DNA of 64,000 nt, taken from an uncultured Sphingomonadaceae bacterium. Lineage in GTDB: Bacteria; Pseudomonadota; Alphaproteobacteria; Sphingomonadales; Sphingomonadaceae. Shown here piece by piece: positions 16,750 through 26,540 of the stretch. A program made the position numbers and the translations under genes. The DNA lies in the NCBI GenBank assembly GCA_937995515.1, contig CALKJZ010000019.1:1-64000 (forward strand), read 5' to 3'. The notes beneath the pieces were generated by a model, which saw only the letters and a list, made by a program, of their open reading frames with translations, searched no databases and was not told where the DNA came from. Numbering within the stretch: position 1 is the first letter of the stretch; every line of letters starts with the position of its first letter.

Positions 16750-17349
16750 ATGCGGAAGTTCACCACCGTCTCGGCTCCGGCCATTGCCTTTGGCGCCGAC
16801 AATGTCGATACCGACGTCATCATCCCCGCACGCTACCTCAAGGCGCTGACCCGCGAGGGGCTGGGCGCAGGCGCATTTGCAGCCCTGCGCGGGGATCCCG
16901 CCAACATCTTCGACAGGGGCCGCGCGAACGGTGCCCGGATCCTCGTGGCGGGGGCCAATTTCGGCTGCGGCTCCAGCCGCGAGCACGCGCCCTGGGCGCT
17001 CCTTGACTTCGGCATCGAGGTTGTCATCGCAGAAAGCTTCGCCGACATCTTCGCCGGCAACGCGTTCAAGAACGGCCTGCTCGCCGTCGCCCTTCCGGCG
17101 CAAGCGATCGCGCGGCTGATGGAGGTGGCCGCCGAAGGCCTGCCGATCACGGTCGACCTTGCGGAACAGACGGTGTCCACCCCCTATCAGGAGCGCTGGG
17201 CCTTCCCGATCGATCCGTTCCGCAAGACCTGCCTCGTCGAGGGGCTCGACGAGATCGCGCTCACCGAGGCGCAGGAGGCCGCGATTGCCGCGCACGAGGC
17301 CCGGATCGCCGCGGCACGGCCCTGGGTTGCAGGCGCGGCGCGCGCCTAG
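16750..17349 (+). CDS. leuD: 3-isopropylmalate dehydratase small subunit
   Basis: A 199-residue LeuD with the family signatures [15 protein letters not shown] and [17 protein letters not shown]. With LeuC it isomerises 2-isopropylmalate to 3-isopropylmalate in leucine biosynthesis. A strong AAGGAGGG ribosome site precedes ATG 16750. leuC is not adjacent and leuB lies about 36 kb away in this window, so the leucine genes are scattered. Its TAG stop (17347-17349) overlaps the ccmA stop on the other strand. Confidence 0.96.
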   Translation: MRKFTTVSAPAIAFGADNVDTDVIIPARYLKALTREGLGAGAFAALRGDPANIFDRGRANGARILVAGANFGCGSSREHAPWALLDFGIEVVIAESFADIFAGNAFKNGLLAVALPAQAIARLMEVAAEGLPITVDLAEQTVSTPYQERWAFPIDPFRKTCLVEGLDEIALTEAQEAAIAAHEARIAAARPWVAGAARA

Positions 17350-17966
17350 CCGCCAAGCGCGAGGCTGCGCGCGCCCGCAAGCGAAAGCGGCTGGTGCGTG
17401 GCGGCAACCACCAGACCGCCGCCCTCCAGATGGCGCGCGATTGCCGCCTCCAGCCGCGCGGTCGAGGCCTGGTCGAGCATCGCCGACGGCTCGTCGAGCA
17501 GCCACAGCGGCGCGCCCGAGGCGATCACCCGCGCAAGCGCGGCGCGCTGGCGCTGCCCGGCCGAAAGCCAGCCGCACGGCAGGTCGAGAAGCGGCGCAAG
17601 CGCCATCGCCTCGATCGCCCGGGCCCGCGCCGCCCTGTCGGCGCCATCGAGCCGCGCCCAGAAGGCAAGTTCCCGCGCCAGCGTCTGCTCGGGCTTGAGC
17701 GCCGGCTCGGTGCCGGCCAGCGCCACGGCAAAGGGGTTGTCGATCCGCCCGGAAAGCGGCCGCAGCAGCCCGGCAAGGCAGCGGATGAGCGAGGTCTTGC
17801 CCGCGCCATTGGGCCCCAGCAGCAACAGCGCCTCGCCGCGGCCGAGGCACAGGTCGAGCCCCGAGACGAGGAGCCGCCCGCCGCGGGCGATCGCAAGCCC
17901 TTCCACGCGCAGCACCCCGCCCGCCCCGTCTTCCGCGCCTTGCGCGCCTGCCGCGCCGGGCGTCAC
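17346..17966 (-). CDS. ccmA: Heme exporter ATP-binding protein CcmA
   Basis: A small ABC ATPase (about 206 residues) with Walker [10 protein letters not shown], signature [14 protein letters not shown] and Walker [13 protein letters not shown], the layout and length of CcmA, which powers release of holo-CcmE in cytochrome c maturation. The expected partner ccmB does not follow it; downstream is leuD on the opposite strand. The start could be GTG 17966 or GTG 17915 (189 residues); no ATG is available. The lack of a neighbouring ccm gene lowers certainty a little, and a generic small ABC ATPase is the alternative. Confidence 0.8.
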   Translation of the reverse strand: MTPGAAGAQGAEDGAGGVLRVEGLAIARGGRLLVSGLDLCLGRGEALLLLGPNGAGKTSLIRCLAGLLRPLSGRIDNPFAVALAGTEPALKPEQTLARELAFWARLDGADRAARARAIEAMALAPLLDLPCGWLSAGQRQRAALARVIASGAPLWLLDEPSAMLDQASTARLEAAIARHLEGGGLVVAATHQPLSLAGARSLALGG

Positions 17967-18018
17967 CACCACCGGGCCTTGCCAAGCGCGCGCCGCTGGC
18001 CTAGGCGCCTCGCCACGT

Positions 18019-18095
18019 CGGAGCGTAGCGCAGCCTGGTAGCGCATCACACTGGGGGTGTGGGGGTCGCAGGTTCGAATCCTGTCGCTCCGACCA
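18019..18095 (+). tRNA. tRNA-Pro (anticodon GGG)
   Basis: A complete 77-base cloverleaf: acceptor CGGAGCG pairing with CGCTCCG, D-stem GCGC/GCGC around AGCCTGGTA, anticodon stem TCACA/TGTGG with loop CTGGGGG (anticodon GGG), T-arm GCAGG-TTCGAAT-CCTGT and an encoded 3' CCA. It reads proline codons CCC and CCU. It is on the plus strand, between ccmA and the carbonic anhydrase gene, both of which are on the minus strand. Confidence 0.97.
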
Positions 18096-18135
18096 TTCCC
18101 CGCCTCCGGCCCCCCGCCGCGCGCGCGCTGCCACC

Positions 18136-18681
18136 TCACCCGCCGAGGCTCTCGCGGTGCAGCCGGGCAAGCTCCACATAGCCGGCCGCACCCGCCCGGT
18201 TGCGCGCCACCTCGTCCTCCTCCAGCAGGCGCACGAACCTGGCCGGCCGGCCGGCCCAGAGCTCGCGCGCGCCCACCCGCTTGCCGGGCGCAAGCAGCGC
18301 GCCTGCGGCCAGCATCCCGTCGGGCTCCACCACGCAGCCATCCATCACGATCGCGCCGAGGCCGACAAAGGCATGATCCATCAGCGTGCAGCCGTGGATC
18401 ATGCACATGTGCCCCACCAGCACATCGGCGCCGATCACCGTCTCGGCCAGCCGGCGCGTCACGTGCACGACGCTTCCGTCCTGGATGTTGGAACGCGGGC
18501 CCAAGCGGATCGGCATCACGTCGCCGCGCAGCGTGCAGCCATACCAGACGCTCGCCTCCGCCCCCAGCGTCACATCGCCCACGAGGGTCGCCGTGGGGGC
18601 AACCCAGGCCGACGGGTCGACCCGCGGGCGAACCCCGCCGAAGGGCAGAACCGGCATCAGCCGCGCCCGCGCGCCGGCCAC
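18136..18681 (-). CDS. Gamma-class carbonic anhydrase family protein
   Basis: A 181-residue left-handed beta-helix protein built from hexapeptide repeats (TLVGDVTLGAEASVWYGCTL and the following turns), with zinc-ligand histidines in SVVHVT and GHMCMIHGC. This is the gamma carbonic anhydrase/PaaY-like family; true carbonic anhydrase activity varies between members. The GTG start at 18681 lies just after argC and lacks a good ribosome site; an ATG at 18657 would give 173 residues, starting MPVLPFGG. Confidence 0.87.
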   Translation of the reverse strand: MAGARARLMPVLPFGGVRPRVDPSAWVAPTATLVGDVTLGAEASVWYGCTLRGDVMPIRLGPRSNIQDGSVVHVTRRLAETVIGADVLVGHMCMIHGCTLMDHAFVGLGAIVMDGCVVEPDGMLAAGALLAPGKRVGARELWAGRPARFVRLLEEDEVARNRAGAAGYVELARLHRESLGG

Positions 18682-18685
18682 GCCC

Positions 18686-19726
18686 TCACGGGAAGAGCGC
18701 CGGCGCCCCGAGGCCCAGCGTCTCCGGCCAGTCCATCATCGCGTTGAGGTTCTGGATGGCCTGCCCCGCCGAGCCCTTCACCAGATTGTCGATCGCTGCA
18801 ACCACCAGCGCGCGGCCGGGCACCCGGTCGGCAAAGAGGCCCAGCACGCAGTGGTTGGAGCCGCGCACCATCGCCGTCGACGGCGCGCGCCCCTCGGGCA
18901 GCAGGTGCACGAACGGCTCTTCGGCATAGCGGTCGTGAAGGATCTGGCGCGCCTCTGCCACGCCAGCACCTGCAAGGGTCACCGTGATGGTCAGAAGCTC
19001 GCCCCGGCTCATCGGCACGAGGTGCGGCGTGAAGCCCACCGTCACCGCACGGCCGAAGGCGCGGCCGAGCTCCTGCTCGATCTCGGGCATGTGCCGGTGC
19101 CGCCCCAGCCCATAGGCAGAGGCGCTCTCGCCCGCCTCGCAGAAGAGGTTGGCCTCCTTCAGCCCGCGCCCCGCGCCCGAGACGCCCGAGAGCGCGTTGA
19201 TGGTGATGCCCTCGGGCGCAATCGCCCCCGCCTCGGCCAGCGGCAGGAGCGCAAGGAGCGCCGCTGTCGGATAGCAGCCGGGGCAGGCAACCAGCCGCGC
19301 GCCGCCAAGCGCCGCGCGGGCATGTTCGGTGAGCCCATAGACCGCCGCGGGAAGCAGGCCGGGCGCCGGGTGGCTCACCCCATACCATTGCGCAAACACG
19401 GCCGCGTCCTTCAGCCGGAAATCGGCCGAAAGGTCGATCACCCGCGGCCCGGAAAGCCGGCCGAGACGTGCGGCTCCCGCCGCGTGCGGCAGGCAGCCGA
19501 ACACCACGTCCACCCCGTCAAGATCCATCGCCTCGACCGGCTCCAGCAGCGGAAGCCCGGGGTGGGCTGCAAAATGCGGCCAGATCTCGCCCATGCATGC
19601 GCCCGCGCGCGCGTTGGCGCCAAGGGCCGCGATCTCGATTCCGGGATGGCCAAGCGCGAGCCGCACGAGGTCGGCCCCCGTGTAGCCCGAGGCGCCCATG
19701 ACCGCGATCCGAACCCGCCCGTCCAT
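18686..19726 (-). CDS. argC: N-acetyl-gamma-glutamyl-phosphate reductase
   Basis: A 346-residue ArgC of the long type. The N-terminal NADP fold begins VRIAVMGASGYTGADLVRL and the catalytic cysteine sits in VACPGCYPTAALL. It reduces N-acetylglutamyl phosphate to the semialdehyde in arginine synthesis. ATG 19726 is chosen over the GTG two codons upstream. It is followed by the carbonic anhydrase gene after a 4-base gap, a likely co-transcribed pair. No other arg gene is in the window. Confidence 0.96.
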   Translation of the reverse strand: MDGRVRIAVMGASGYTGADLVRLALGHPGIEIAALGANARAGACMGEIWPHFAAHPGLPLLEPVEAMDLDGVDVVFGCLPHAAGAARLGRLSGPRVIDLSADFRLKDAAVFAQWYGVSHPAPGLLPAAVYGLTEHARAALGGARLVACPGCYPTAALLALLPLAEAGAIAPEGITINALSGVSGAGRGLKEANLFCEAGESASAYGLGRHRHMPEIEQELGRAFGRAVTVGFTPHLVPMSRGELLTITVTLAGAGVAEARQILHDRYAEEPFVHLLPEGRAPSTAMVRGSNHCVLGLFADRVPGRALVVAAIDNLVKGSAGQAIQNLNAMMDWPETLGLGAPALFP

Positions 19727-19816
19727 TGCCACCCGTGCCTAGCCGAGGCGACCGGCGCTGTCATCGCCTGCCGCAGGCGCGACAGGCCTTCGGGGCCGAC
19801 CGTGAGGGGCCGGGGA

Positions 19817-21208
19817 TCAGGGCGCAGTCGCCAGATATTTGTCGAGCGTCTGGTGGAAGTGGCGGATGCGGCTTTCCTGGTATCGGCCCAGCTCCACCCG
19901 GTCGTTGGGCGAGGAGACGAGCCCCTCGTGCACATAGGGCAGGTTCGCCATGTCCTGGTCGTAGACCGCGCCGAGCCTGCCCCACGCCTCGACGCTCGAC
20001 CAGGGCTCGTCGTCGCCAAGGAGGATCATCTCCGCCGCGCGCGGCACGGGCGCGCCGTGCGGGGCGCGCGCCAGCACCCGCACCTCCATCAGCGTCATCG
20101 CCTCGTCGGGCCACGGCCGCCAGCGGTAGACGATGTTCGACATGAACCCGCCCCACGGCGAGAAATTGGGGAACACATTGTAGGTCCAGGCGTCGAGCAG
20201 CTCGGAATCCGAGGCTTCATCGGCCATCGGGTCGCCGAGCGCGCGCAGCATCTCGCGGTTGCGCGCGCCCATGGTCTGGCGCGCGGTCAGGCCCGGCACC
20301 AGCGAGATCTCGGAACTCTCGGTCGGGTTGCGCCCGGCCCCGCCCGAGAAGGCCTCGATGATCGTCTCCTCCGGAAGCGGCCCAAGGTGGGGGCTTGCCA
20401 CGCCGAACGGGGTCAAGGCGAGGTTCACATGGTCGCCCCAGATCGAGTAGCGGGTGTTGGCGTCACCCGTAAACGGCAGGATCTGTGGGTGGGTGACGAT
20501 CGAGTGCCATGCCTCCATGAAGGCCTCGGCCACCACCTTCCAGTTCGCCGGGATCCGCTTGGCCACCCACACCGCCGTCGTGTTGCGCTCAAGGTTCCAG
20601 CGGCGGAAATGCGCGGGCAGCGGCCAGAGATAGTCGGCAAGCGGCGGTGCCTTGCCATCCCAGTTCACGAACCAATAGCCCGCCCAGCTGTCGCAGCGCA
20701 CCTCCGGCAGCGCCATGTCCTGCCCGTCCAGATGCTGGAAATCCCAGCGGCACGGCACATGCCTTAGCGCCCCGTCAGTGGCCCAGGTAAAGCCGTGGAA
20801 GGGGCACTGCAGCTCGGCGGCGTGGCCGGATTCGGTGCGCAGCTTGCGGCCCCGGTGCAGGCACACGTTCCAGAACGCCTTGACCGAGCGGTCGGCCTGC
20901 CGCACGAGGATCACCGAGCGGCCCAGATTGTCGTAGACGACAAGGTCGCCAGGCTCGGGAAACTCCTCGTCGCGCGCCGCCATCTGCCACACGCGCGGCC
21001 ACATCCGCTCCTTTTCAAGGAGGAAGAAGTCGCGGCTGGTGTAGCGGTGCGCGGCGATGGGCGCCGTGCCGAGATCGCGGAAGCTGTCGGCGGAAATCTC
21101 CGGCGGCACGCGCGGCGTGTCGCGGGCCAGAATGTCGGCCACGCTGTCGCCCGGGCAGGTTGGAACGCCGGGCGCAGCCACAAAGTCTCGCGGGTCCCTG
21201 TCGGCCAT
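19817..21208 (-). CDS. Rieske non-heme iron oxygenase, alpha subunit family
   Basis: A 463-residue oxygenase component. The Rieske [2Fe-2S] ligands are C116-x-H118 in NVCLHRGRKL and C135-x2-H138 in LQCPFHGF. The catalytic domain shows the mononuclear iron region FMEAWHSIVTHPQ and a later acidic ligand region (AVYDQDMANL). Such enzymes hydroxylate aromatic or other ring substrates using electrons from a reductase. No ferredoxin, reductase or small subunit gene is adjacent, so the partner and the substrate are unknown. It is divergent from trmB. Confidence 0.88.
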   Translation of the reverse strand: MADRDPRDFVAAPGVPTCPGDSVADILARDTPRVPPEISADSFRDLGTAPIAAHRYTSRDFFLLEKERMWPRVWQMAARDEEFPEPGDLVVYDNLGRSVILVRQADRSVKAFWNVCLHRGRKLRTESGHAAELQCPFHGFTWATDGALRHVPCRWDFQHLDGQDMALPEVRCDSWAGYWFVNWDGKAPPLADYLWPLPAHFRRWNLERNTTAVWVAKRIPANWKVVAEAFMEAWHSIVTHPQILPFTGDANTRYSIWGDHVNLALTPFGVASPHLGPLPEETIIEAFSGGAGRNPTESSEISLVPGLTARQTMGARNREMLRALGDPMADEASDSELLDAWTYNVFPNFSPWGGFMSNIVYRWRPWPDEAMTLMEVRVLARAPHGAPVPRAAEMILLGDDEPWSSVEAWGRLGAVYDQDMANLPYVHEGLVSSPNDRVELGRYQESRIRHFHQTLDKYLATAP

Positions 21209-21288
21209 CTCGATCCTCCCGCATACGTTCTAGCCTCGCGGATCCCGTCGCGCAGCCGCGCGATTTTGCCAAGGGCCAGAGCCCCGCT

Positions 21289-22005
21289 ATGGCGCCTCCC
21301 ATGCCGCACGCCCCACCGGCCCCACTGCAGGACCCGCTTTCGATCCGCAGGCTCTATGGCCGCCGCCAGGGCCATCCGCTGCGTGGCCCGGCCGCGCGCC
21401 GGGTGGACGAGCTTCTGCCACGCGTCGCCATCCCGCCCGAAGGCCCGCTCGATGCCGTGCGGCTGTTCGGCCGCGCCTGTCCGCTCGCGCTCGAGATCGG
21501 CTTCGGCAAGGGCGAGCATCTCGCCTTCCAGGCCCGCCGCAACCCGCAGACGGGCTTTCTCGGCGCCGAACCCTTTCTGAACGGGGTTGCCGGCCTCCTC
21601 GCCGAAATCGAGGCGCATGGTCTTGCGAACATCCGCATCTGGCACGGCGACGCGCTCGACGTGCTCGAACGCCTGCCCGATGCCGCGCTGTCGGCCGTCT
21701 ATCTCCTCCATCCGGACCCGTGGCCCAAGGCGCGGCACGCCAAGCGCCGGTTCGTCAACCCGGGCCCGGTGGGGCTGGTGGCAGCGCGCCTTGCGCCCGG
21801 CGGCGAGTTCAGGATGGCGACAGATCATCCCGTGCAGCTTCGCCACATGCTCACCGTGATGCACGCCCATCCGGCCTTCGAATGGCTGGCCGAGACCCCG
21901 GCCGACTGGCAGGCCATCCCCGACGACTGGCCCGACACGCGCTTCGGCGCCAAGGCGCGCGCGCTCGGCCACGAGGTCTGGCGCCTTGCCTACCGCCGGC
22001 GCTAG
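21289..22005 (+). CDS. trmB: tRNA (guanine-N7-)-methyltransferase
   Basis: A 238-residue TrmB. The SAM motif [14 protein letters not shown] and the family block [20 protein letters not shown] are both intact. It makes m7G46 in the variable loop of tRNAs. The first 50 residues are a Pro-rich lead-in typical of alphaproteobacterial homologues; the start may be ATG 21289 or 21301. accA follows after 10 bases. Confidence 0.95.
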   Translation: MAPPMPHAPPAPLQDPLSIRRLYGRRQGHPLRGPAARRVDELLPRVAIPPEGPLDAVRLFGRACPLALEIGFGKGEHLAFQARRNPQTGFLGAEPFLNGVAGLLAEIEAHGLANIRIWHGDALDVLERLPDAALSAVYLLHPDPWPKARHAKRRFVNPGPVGLVAARLAPGGEFRMATDHPVQLRHMLTVMHAHPAFEWLAETPADWQAIPDDWPDTRFGAKARALGHEVWRLAYRRR

Positions 22006-22015
22006 GGGCCTTGCC

Positions 22016-22942
22016 ATGCTCCTCCTCGATTTCGAAAAGCCGGTCGCCGAGCTCGATGCCGAGCTGAGGGCCCTGCCACCCGGAAGCGATGCGGCGCGCG
22101 CGGCCGAGCGCCGCCGCGACCAGCTGCTCGCCGAGATCTACGCCGGGCTTTCCCCCTGGCAGAAGACCCGGGTGGCCCGCCACCAGTCCCGCCCGCGCTT
22201 CCTCGACATCGTCGCCGGGCTTGCCACCGATTTCACCCCGCTTGCCGGCGACCGGCGATTCGCCGACGATCCGGCAATCCTCGGCGGCCCGGCGCGGATC
22301 GACGGGCAGGCGGTGATGCTGGTCGGCCACGAGAAGGGGTCCGATACCGCCAGCCGGGTCAGGCGCAACTTCGGCATGGCCAAGCCCGAAGGCTATCGCA
22401 AGGCCGCGCGCCTGTTCCGGCTGGCCGACCGGCTCGGGCTGCCGGTCGTCACGCTGGTCGACACGCCGGGCGCCTTCCCGGGGATCGAGGCCGAGGAGCG
22501 CGGCCAGGCTGAGGCCATCGCCCGGGCGACCGAGGCCAGCCTCGAGATCGGCGTGCCCATGGTCGCCGTCATCGTCGGCGAGGGCGGATCGGGCGGCGCA
22601 GTGGCGCTCGCCACCGCCAACCGGGTGCTGATGCTCGAACATGCGGTCTATTCGGTCATCTCGCCCGAAGGCTGCGCGAGCATCCTGTGGCGCGACGCCG
22701 GCAAGGCGGCGGAGGCGGCCGATGCGATGAAGCTGACGGCAGCCGACCTCCTGCGGCTCGGCGTGATCGACCTGATCGTGCCTGAACCAGTAGGCGGCGC
22801 CCACCGTGCGCCGGCCGAGGCGATCGCGTGGCTCAAGAGCCATGTCGTCTGCGCGCTCGAGGGCCTTGCCGGCGAGGATCGCGCCTCCCTGCGCGCCGGC
22901 CGCCGCAGCCGCTTCCTTGCCTTTGCCGGCGCCCCGGCATGA
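22016..22942 (+). CDS. accA: Acetyl-CoA carboxylase carboxyltransferase subunit alpha
   Basis: A 308-residue AccA, close to the usual length of about 315. It starts [17 protein letters not shown] and contains the carboxyltransferase blocks [39 protein letters not shown] and [13 protein letters not shown]. With AccD it transfers the carboxyl group from biotin to acetyl-CoA, the committing step of fatty-acid synthesis. Its stop overlaps the start of the M48 protease (ATGA), so the two are translationally coupled. Confidence 0.97.
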   Translation: MLLLDFEKPVAELDAELRALPPGSDAARAAERRRDQLLAEIYAGLSPWQKTRVARHQSRPRFLDIVAGLATDFTPLAGDRRFADDPAILGGPARIDGQAVMLVGHEKGSDTASRVRRNFGMAKPEGYRKAARLFRLADRLGLPVVTLVDTPGAFPGIEAEERGQAEAIARATEASLEIGVPMVAVIVGEGGSGGAVALATANRVLMLEHAVYSVISPEGCASILWRDAGKAAEAADAMKLTAADLLRLGVIDLIVPEPVGGAHRAPAEAIAWLKSHVVCALEGLAGEDRASLRAGRRSRFLAFAGAPA

Positions 22943-24447
22943 TCGGCCGGCTCCGCACCGCCGCTGCGGCGGTCCTGCTTGCCTGCAGCCTTGCGCTCCT
23001 GCCTGCGGCGGGCCCGGCCAGCGCCAAGGCCAGCACCGAGGCCAGCACCCAGGCGAGCACCCAGGCGAGCACCCAGGCTGGCAGGCAAGGAGGCGCCCGG
23101 GCCCCGGCCATCAGCGACCGCGAGCGGCAGCAGTTCGCAGCCGCGCACCGCGAGATCGTGCAGCAGTTCGGCGGCGAGGTCAGCGGCCCGCTCGCCGACT
23201 ATGTCCGGCGTGTCGGCCTGAGGGTCGCGCGCGAGGCAGTGCCGGGCAGCCGCGAGACCGACTGGACGGTGACCATCCTCTCCTCGCCGGTGCCCAACGC
23301 CATGGCGGTGCCCGGAGGCTATCTCTACATCACCCGCGGGCTTCTTGCGATGATCAACTCCGAGGCCGAGCTCGCCTCGGTGCTCGGCCACGAGGCCGGC
23401 CACATTGCCGCCCGCCACGCCCAGCGTCGGCAGGCGCCGGCCGCCGTGGGCGCGCTCGGCACGATCGCGACCGCCATCCTGCTCGGCGGCGAGGCCGCCC
23501 AGCTCGCGCAGACGGCCTCGGCCGCGCTCATTGGCGGCTATTCGCGCAACCAGGAGCGCGAGGCCGACAGCCTCGGCCTCCTCTACATGGCGCGCGCGGG
23601 CTATGATCCGATGGCGGCTGCCACCATGCTCGCCGCGCTCGACCGGATCAACACGGTCGAGGGGCGCGAGGCGCTGGAGCGGCCGGGGCTGGCCAGCATC
23701 TTCGCAAGCCATCCGGTCACCGCCGAGCGGGTCCGGCGCGTGGCCGCCGAGGCCGCCCGCATGCCGCGCACCGGCGTCGAGAACCGCGACCAGTTCCTCG
23801 CAGCGCTCGATGGTATGACCTGGGGCGACGATGCGGCGCAGGGCCAGATCGACGGTCCGCGCTTCCGGCACGCCGCACTCGGCTTCGGCTTTGCCGCGCC
23901 ACCGGGCTTCCAGCTTGCCAACAGCCCGCAGTCCGTCTCCGGGCGCGGCCGCGAGGGCGCGTTCCGCTTCTCCGGGGTCGCGCTCCAGCGCGGACAGAGC
24001 CTCGAGCCGGTTGCGGTCGAGGTCTGGCGGCAGGCTGTCGGCCAGGTGCCGCAGATCCGGCCCGTCGCCACCCGCATCGATGGCATGGAGGCGCTCGTCG
24101 CCCCCGCGCGCCTTGCCGGCCGCAGCGGCGTACAGGACATCACCGTCACCGTCATCCGCTGGAACGACACGCAGGGCTATGTGTTCCTGACCCAGGCGCC
24201 GCCGGGAAGCCGGCTGCTTCACGAGACGCTGGTCGGCTCGTTCCGCCGGCTTTCGCCTGCCGAGCTTGCCGAGGCACGGCGCGAGCGGCGCATCCGGATC
24301 GTCACCGTCCGGCCGGGCGATACCGCCCAGAGCCTCGCCGCCCGCATGGATTCCCAATATGCCGACCCGCGGCGGTTCCTCGCGCTCAACGGGATTGCCG
24401 CCGAAGAGCTGCGCCCCGGCATGCGCGTCAAGCTCATCACCCGGTGA
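22939..24447 (+). CDS. Periplasmic M48 metalloprotease with C-terminal LysM-like domain
   Basis: A 502-residue protein with a Sec signal peptide (hydrophobic 8-27, cleavage near PASA-K30). An M48 peptidase domain carries H151-E-x2-H155 in [12 protein letters not shown] and the third zinc ligand Glu206 in [11 protein letters not shown] central domain of about 170 residues follows and then a C-terminal LysM-like motif ([17 protein letters not shown], with FLALNGI). It resembles BepA-like quality-control proteases of the outer membrane, with LysM suggesting contact with peptidoglycan. After the signal lies a short tandem A-S-T-Q/E repeat (see repeat). It overlaps accA and is followed by a MutT-like gene. 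Confidence 0.88.
   Translation: MIGRLRTAAAAVLLACSLALLPAAGPASAKASTEASTQASTQASTQAGRQGGARAPAISDRERQQFAAAHREIVQQFGGEVSGPLADYVRRVGLRVAREAVPGSRETDWTVTILSSPVPNAMAVPGGYLYITRGLLAMINSEAELASVLGHEAGHIAARHAQRRQAPAAVGALGTIATAILLGGEAAQLAQTASAALIGGYSRNQEREADSLGLLYMARAGYDPMAAATMLAALDRINTVEGREALERPGLASIFASHPVTAERVRRVAAEAARMPRTGVENRDQFLAALDGMTWGDDAAQGQIDGPRFRHAALGFGFAAPPGFQLANSPQSVSGRGREGAFRFSGVALQRGQSLEPVAVEVWRQAVGQVPQIRPVATRIDGMEALVAPARLAGRSGVQDITVTVIRWNDTQGYVFLTQAPPGSRLLHETLVGSFRRLSPAELAEARRERRIRIVTVRPGDTAQSLAARMDSQYADPRRFLALNGIAAEELRPGMRVKLITR
23029..23076 (+). repeat. Four 12-bp coding repeats (A-S-T-Q/E)
   Basis: Four tandem 12-base units encode Ala-Ser-Thr-Glu followed by three Ala-Ser-Thr-Gln, just after the signal peptide of the M48 protease. 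The array is in frame, so copy-number changes would only alter linker length. Confidence 0.85.
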
Positions 24448-24473
24448 GGGAGGAAGACTGCCCCGGCGGCCTG

Positions 24474-24884
24474 ATGCCGCGCAACCTGCCGCTGGTCATG
24501 GTCGCCTGCGCCATTCTCGTCGATGCCGATGGCCGCGTGCTGGTGGCCGAACGGCCAAAGGGCCGGGAGATGGCGGGTCTCTGGGAATTCCCGGGCGGCA
24601 AGGTCGAGCCGGGCGAGAGCCCGGAGGCCGCGCTGGTGCGCGAGCTTGCCGAGGAGCTCGGCATCGCGACCGCCACCTCCTGCCTTGCGCCCTGCGGCTT
24701 TGCCAGCCACCCCTATCCGGCCTTCCACCTGCTGCTGCTCGCCTTTGCCATCCGCAAGTGGCAGGGGCGCCCCGCCCCGCGCGAGGGCCAGCGCCTCCGG
24801 TGGCTGCGCTTAAACGATCTCTTCGGCCTTGCCATGCCGCCGGCAGACCGGCCTCTTCTCGGGCAGATCGCCGCCCTTCTCTGA
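24474..24884 (+). CDS. mutT: MutT-type Nudix hydrolase (8-oxo-dGTP diphosphatase)
   Basis: A 136-residue Nudix protein. The Nudix box G-x5-E-x7-REU-x-EE-x-GU is complete in GGKVEPGESPEAALVRELAE followed by ELGI, and the preceding AERPKGREMAGLWEFPGG is characteristic of MutT/8-oxo-dGTPases. It clears oxidised nucleotides. An upstream GTG at 24444 overlaps the protease stop and would add ten unlikely residues; I prefer ATG 24474. The neighbours do not alter the call. Confidence 0.87.
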   Translation: MPRNLPLVMVACAILVDADGRVLVAERPKGREMAGLWEFPGGKVEPGESPEAALVRELAEELGIATATSCLAPCGFASHPYPAFHLLLLAFAIRKWQGRPAPREGQRLRWLRLNDLFGLAMPPADRPLLGQIAALL

Positions 24885-24913
24885 GGCCGCGCACCACGGC
24901 TCGGCGGCACGGC

Positions 24914-25366
24914 TCAGAACGGCTTTGCCACCGCCAGCACCACGAACAGGATGGTGAACAGCGCGGGCACCTCGTTCCACAGCCGCAGCGCCTTCTCAGG
25001 CATCGGCCGGCCGCCCTGCGCCATGCGGCGCGCCACGCTGCCCATCCAGCCCTGATAGCCCGAAAGCAGGAGCGCAAGCGTGATCTTGGTGTGGATCCAG
25101 CCGGCCGAGCCAAGCCCATAGTGCAGCGCCACGGCAAGCCCCAGCAGCCACACCAGCACGAGCGAAGGGGTGAGGATGATGCGCTTCAGCCGCCCCACCC
25201 GCTCCACCCACTGCCGGTCGGCCGCGCTGCCCGGCGCCTCGGCCGCCTGATAGGCAAGGTAGCGCGGCAGCATGAACAGCCCGGCAATCCAGAAGAAGGT
25301 GACGATCACATGCGCCGCCTTCACCCACACATAGGCCGGGCCCATCCAGCCGATCAGCCCCTCCAT
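24914..25366 (-). CDS. hemJ: Protoporphyrinogen IX oxidase HemJ
   Basis: A 150-residue membrane protein with four hydrophobic helices. The first carries the conserved histidine H19 in VKAAHVIVTFFW, and RLKRIILTP contains the conserved lysine region of HemJ (former UPF0093). HemJ oxidises protoporphyrinogen IX to protoporphyrin IX in heme synthesis. It begins inside the last codons of hemE (13-base overlap), so the two steps of the pathway are co-expressed. Confidence 0.95.
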   Translation of the reverse strand: MEGLIGWMGPAYVWVKAAHVIVTFFWIAGLFMLPRYLAYQAAEAPGSAADRQWVERVGRLKRIILTPSLVLVWLLGLAVALHYGLGSAGWIHTKITLALLLSGYQGWMGSVARRMAQGGRPMPEKALRLWNEVPALFTILFVVLAVAKPF

Positions 25367-26454
25367 CCGCCCTCCCTCAGCACTGCCAGCAGCCGCTCCA
25401 CATGCGCAACCGGCGTCTCCTGCCGGATCCCGTGGCCCAGGTTGAAGATGTGCGGCCGCCCTGCCAGCCCGCGCGCCACGCGGGCAACCTCGGCATCGAG
25501 CGCAGGGCCACCCGCCACCAGCACCAGCGGGTCGAGATTGCCCTGCACCGGCATCCCCTCGGGCAGCAGGCGGTGGGCAACGGCCGGCTCCACCGTCTCG
25601 TCGAGGCCGATCGCGCTCACCCCGGTCTCGCGCGCATAGGCGCCGATGCGCGCGCCCGCCCCGCGCGGAAAGCCGATCAGCGGCAGCCTCACCCCAGCGG
25701 CGCCGAGGCCCTCGACCAGCCGCGCCGTCGGCGCCACCACCCAGCGCTCGAACTGGCCCGGCGCGAGACTGCCCGACCAGCTGTCGAACAGCATCAGCGC
25801 ATCCGCACCCGCCTCCGCCTGCCCCACGAGATAGGCAAGCGTCGCCTCGGTCACCTGGTCGATGAGGGCGGCAAACCGCTCCGGCGCACGCCAGGCCATC
25901 AGCCGCGCCGCCTCCTGGTCGCGGCTGCCACACCCTGCCACCATGTAGGTGGCAACCGTCCACGGCGCGCCGGCAAAACCGATGAGCGCGCGCGCGGGGT
26001 CGAGCGCGGCGCGCACCCGGCGCACCGTCTCGAACACCGGCCGGGCGCGCGCCGGCACCGGCACGAGCCCTTCGAACGGCACGTCGGCAAGTGCCGGCGA
26101 AAGCTCCGGCCCCTCGCCCGCCCGGAAGGCCAGCTCCTGCCCCATCGCCCACGGCACGACCAGAATGTCGGAAAAAAGGATCGCCGCATCGAAGCCGAAC
26201 CTGCGGACCGGCTGGAGCGTCACCTCGGCCGCCGCCTCCGGGTCGGTCACAAGGTCGAGAAAGCCGCCCTTGCGCGCACGCAGGGCCCGGTATTCGGCAA
26301 GATACCGCCCGGCCTGGCGCATCAGCCACACGGGCGGCACGGCTGCCGCCTCGCCGGCCAGCACGCGCAGCAACAGGGGCGCAGCCGCCGCCGCGGCTCC
26401 GCGCGGAGCGACAGGGGGCTGGCCAGGCGCGGCTGGTTCGGCATGGCGGGTCAT
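25354..26454 (-). CDS. hemE: Uroporphyrinogen decarboxylase
   Basis: A 366-residue HemE with the diagnostic N-terminal motif PVWLMRQAGRYLAEYR, the FSDILVVPWAMG region and the C-terminal HIFNLGHGI. It decarboxylates the four acetate groups of uroporphyrinogen III to give coproporphyrinogen III. ATG 26454 is preferred to 26490. The Ala/Pro-rich first 35 residues are longer than in most homologues. hemE next to the replication origin is a familiar alphaproteobacterial arrangement, as in Caulobacter. Confidence 0.95.
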   Translation of the reverse strand: MTRHAEPAAPGQPPVAPRGAAAAAAPLLLRVLAGEAAAVPPVWLMRQAGRYLAEYRALRARKGGFLDLVTDPEAAAEVTLQPVRRFGFDAAILFSDILVVPWAMGQELAFRAGEGPELSPALADVPFEGLVPVPARARPVFETVRRVRAALDPARALIGFAGAPWTVATYMVAGCGSRDQEAARLMAWRAPERFAALIDQVTEATLAYLVGQAEAGADALMLFDSWSGSLAPGQFERWVVAPTARLVEGLGAAGVRLPLIGFPRGAGARIGAYARETGVSAIGLDETVEPAVAHRLLPEGMPVQGNLDPLVLVAGGPALDAEVARVARGLAGRPHIFNLGHGIRQETPVAHVERLLAVLREGGWRG

Positions 26455-26540
26455 GGGCCCGGCATGGCCGCCGGCCCCGCGCGCCGTCAACCCCGGCCGG
26501 GGAGCCGCCCCTTCACCGCCCTTCCCATGTCAGTTCGATG

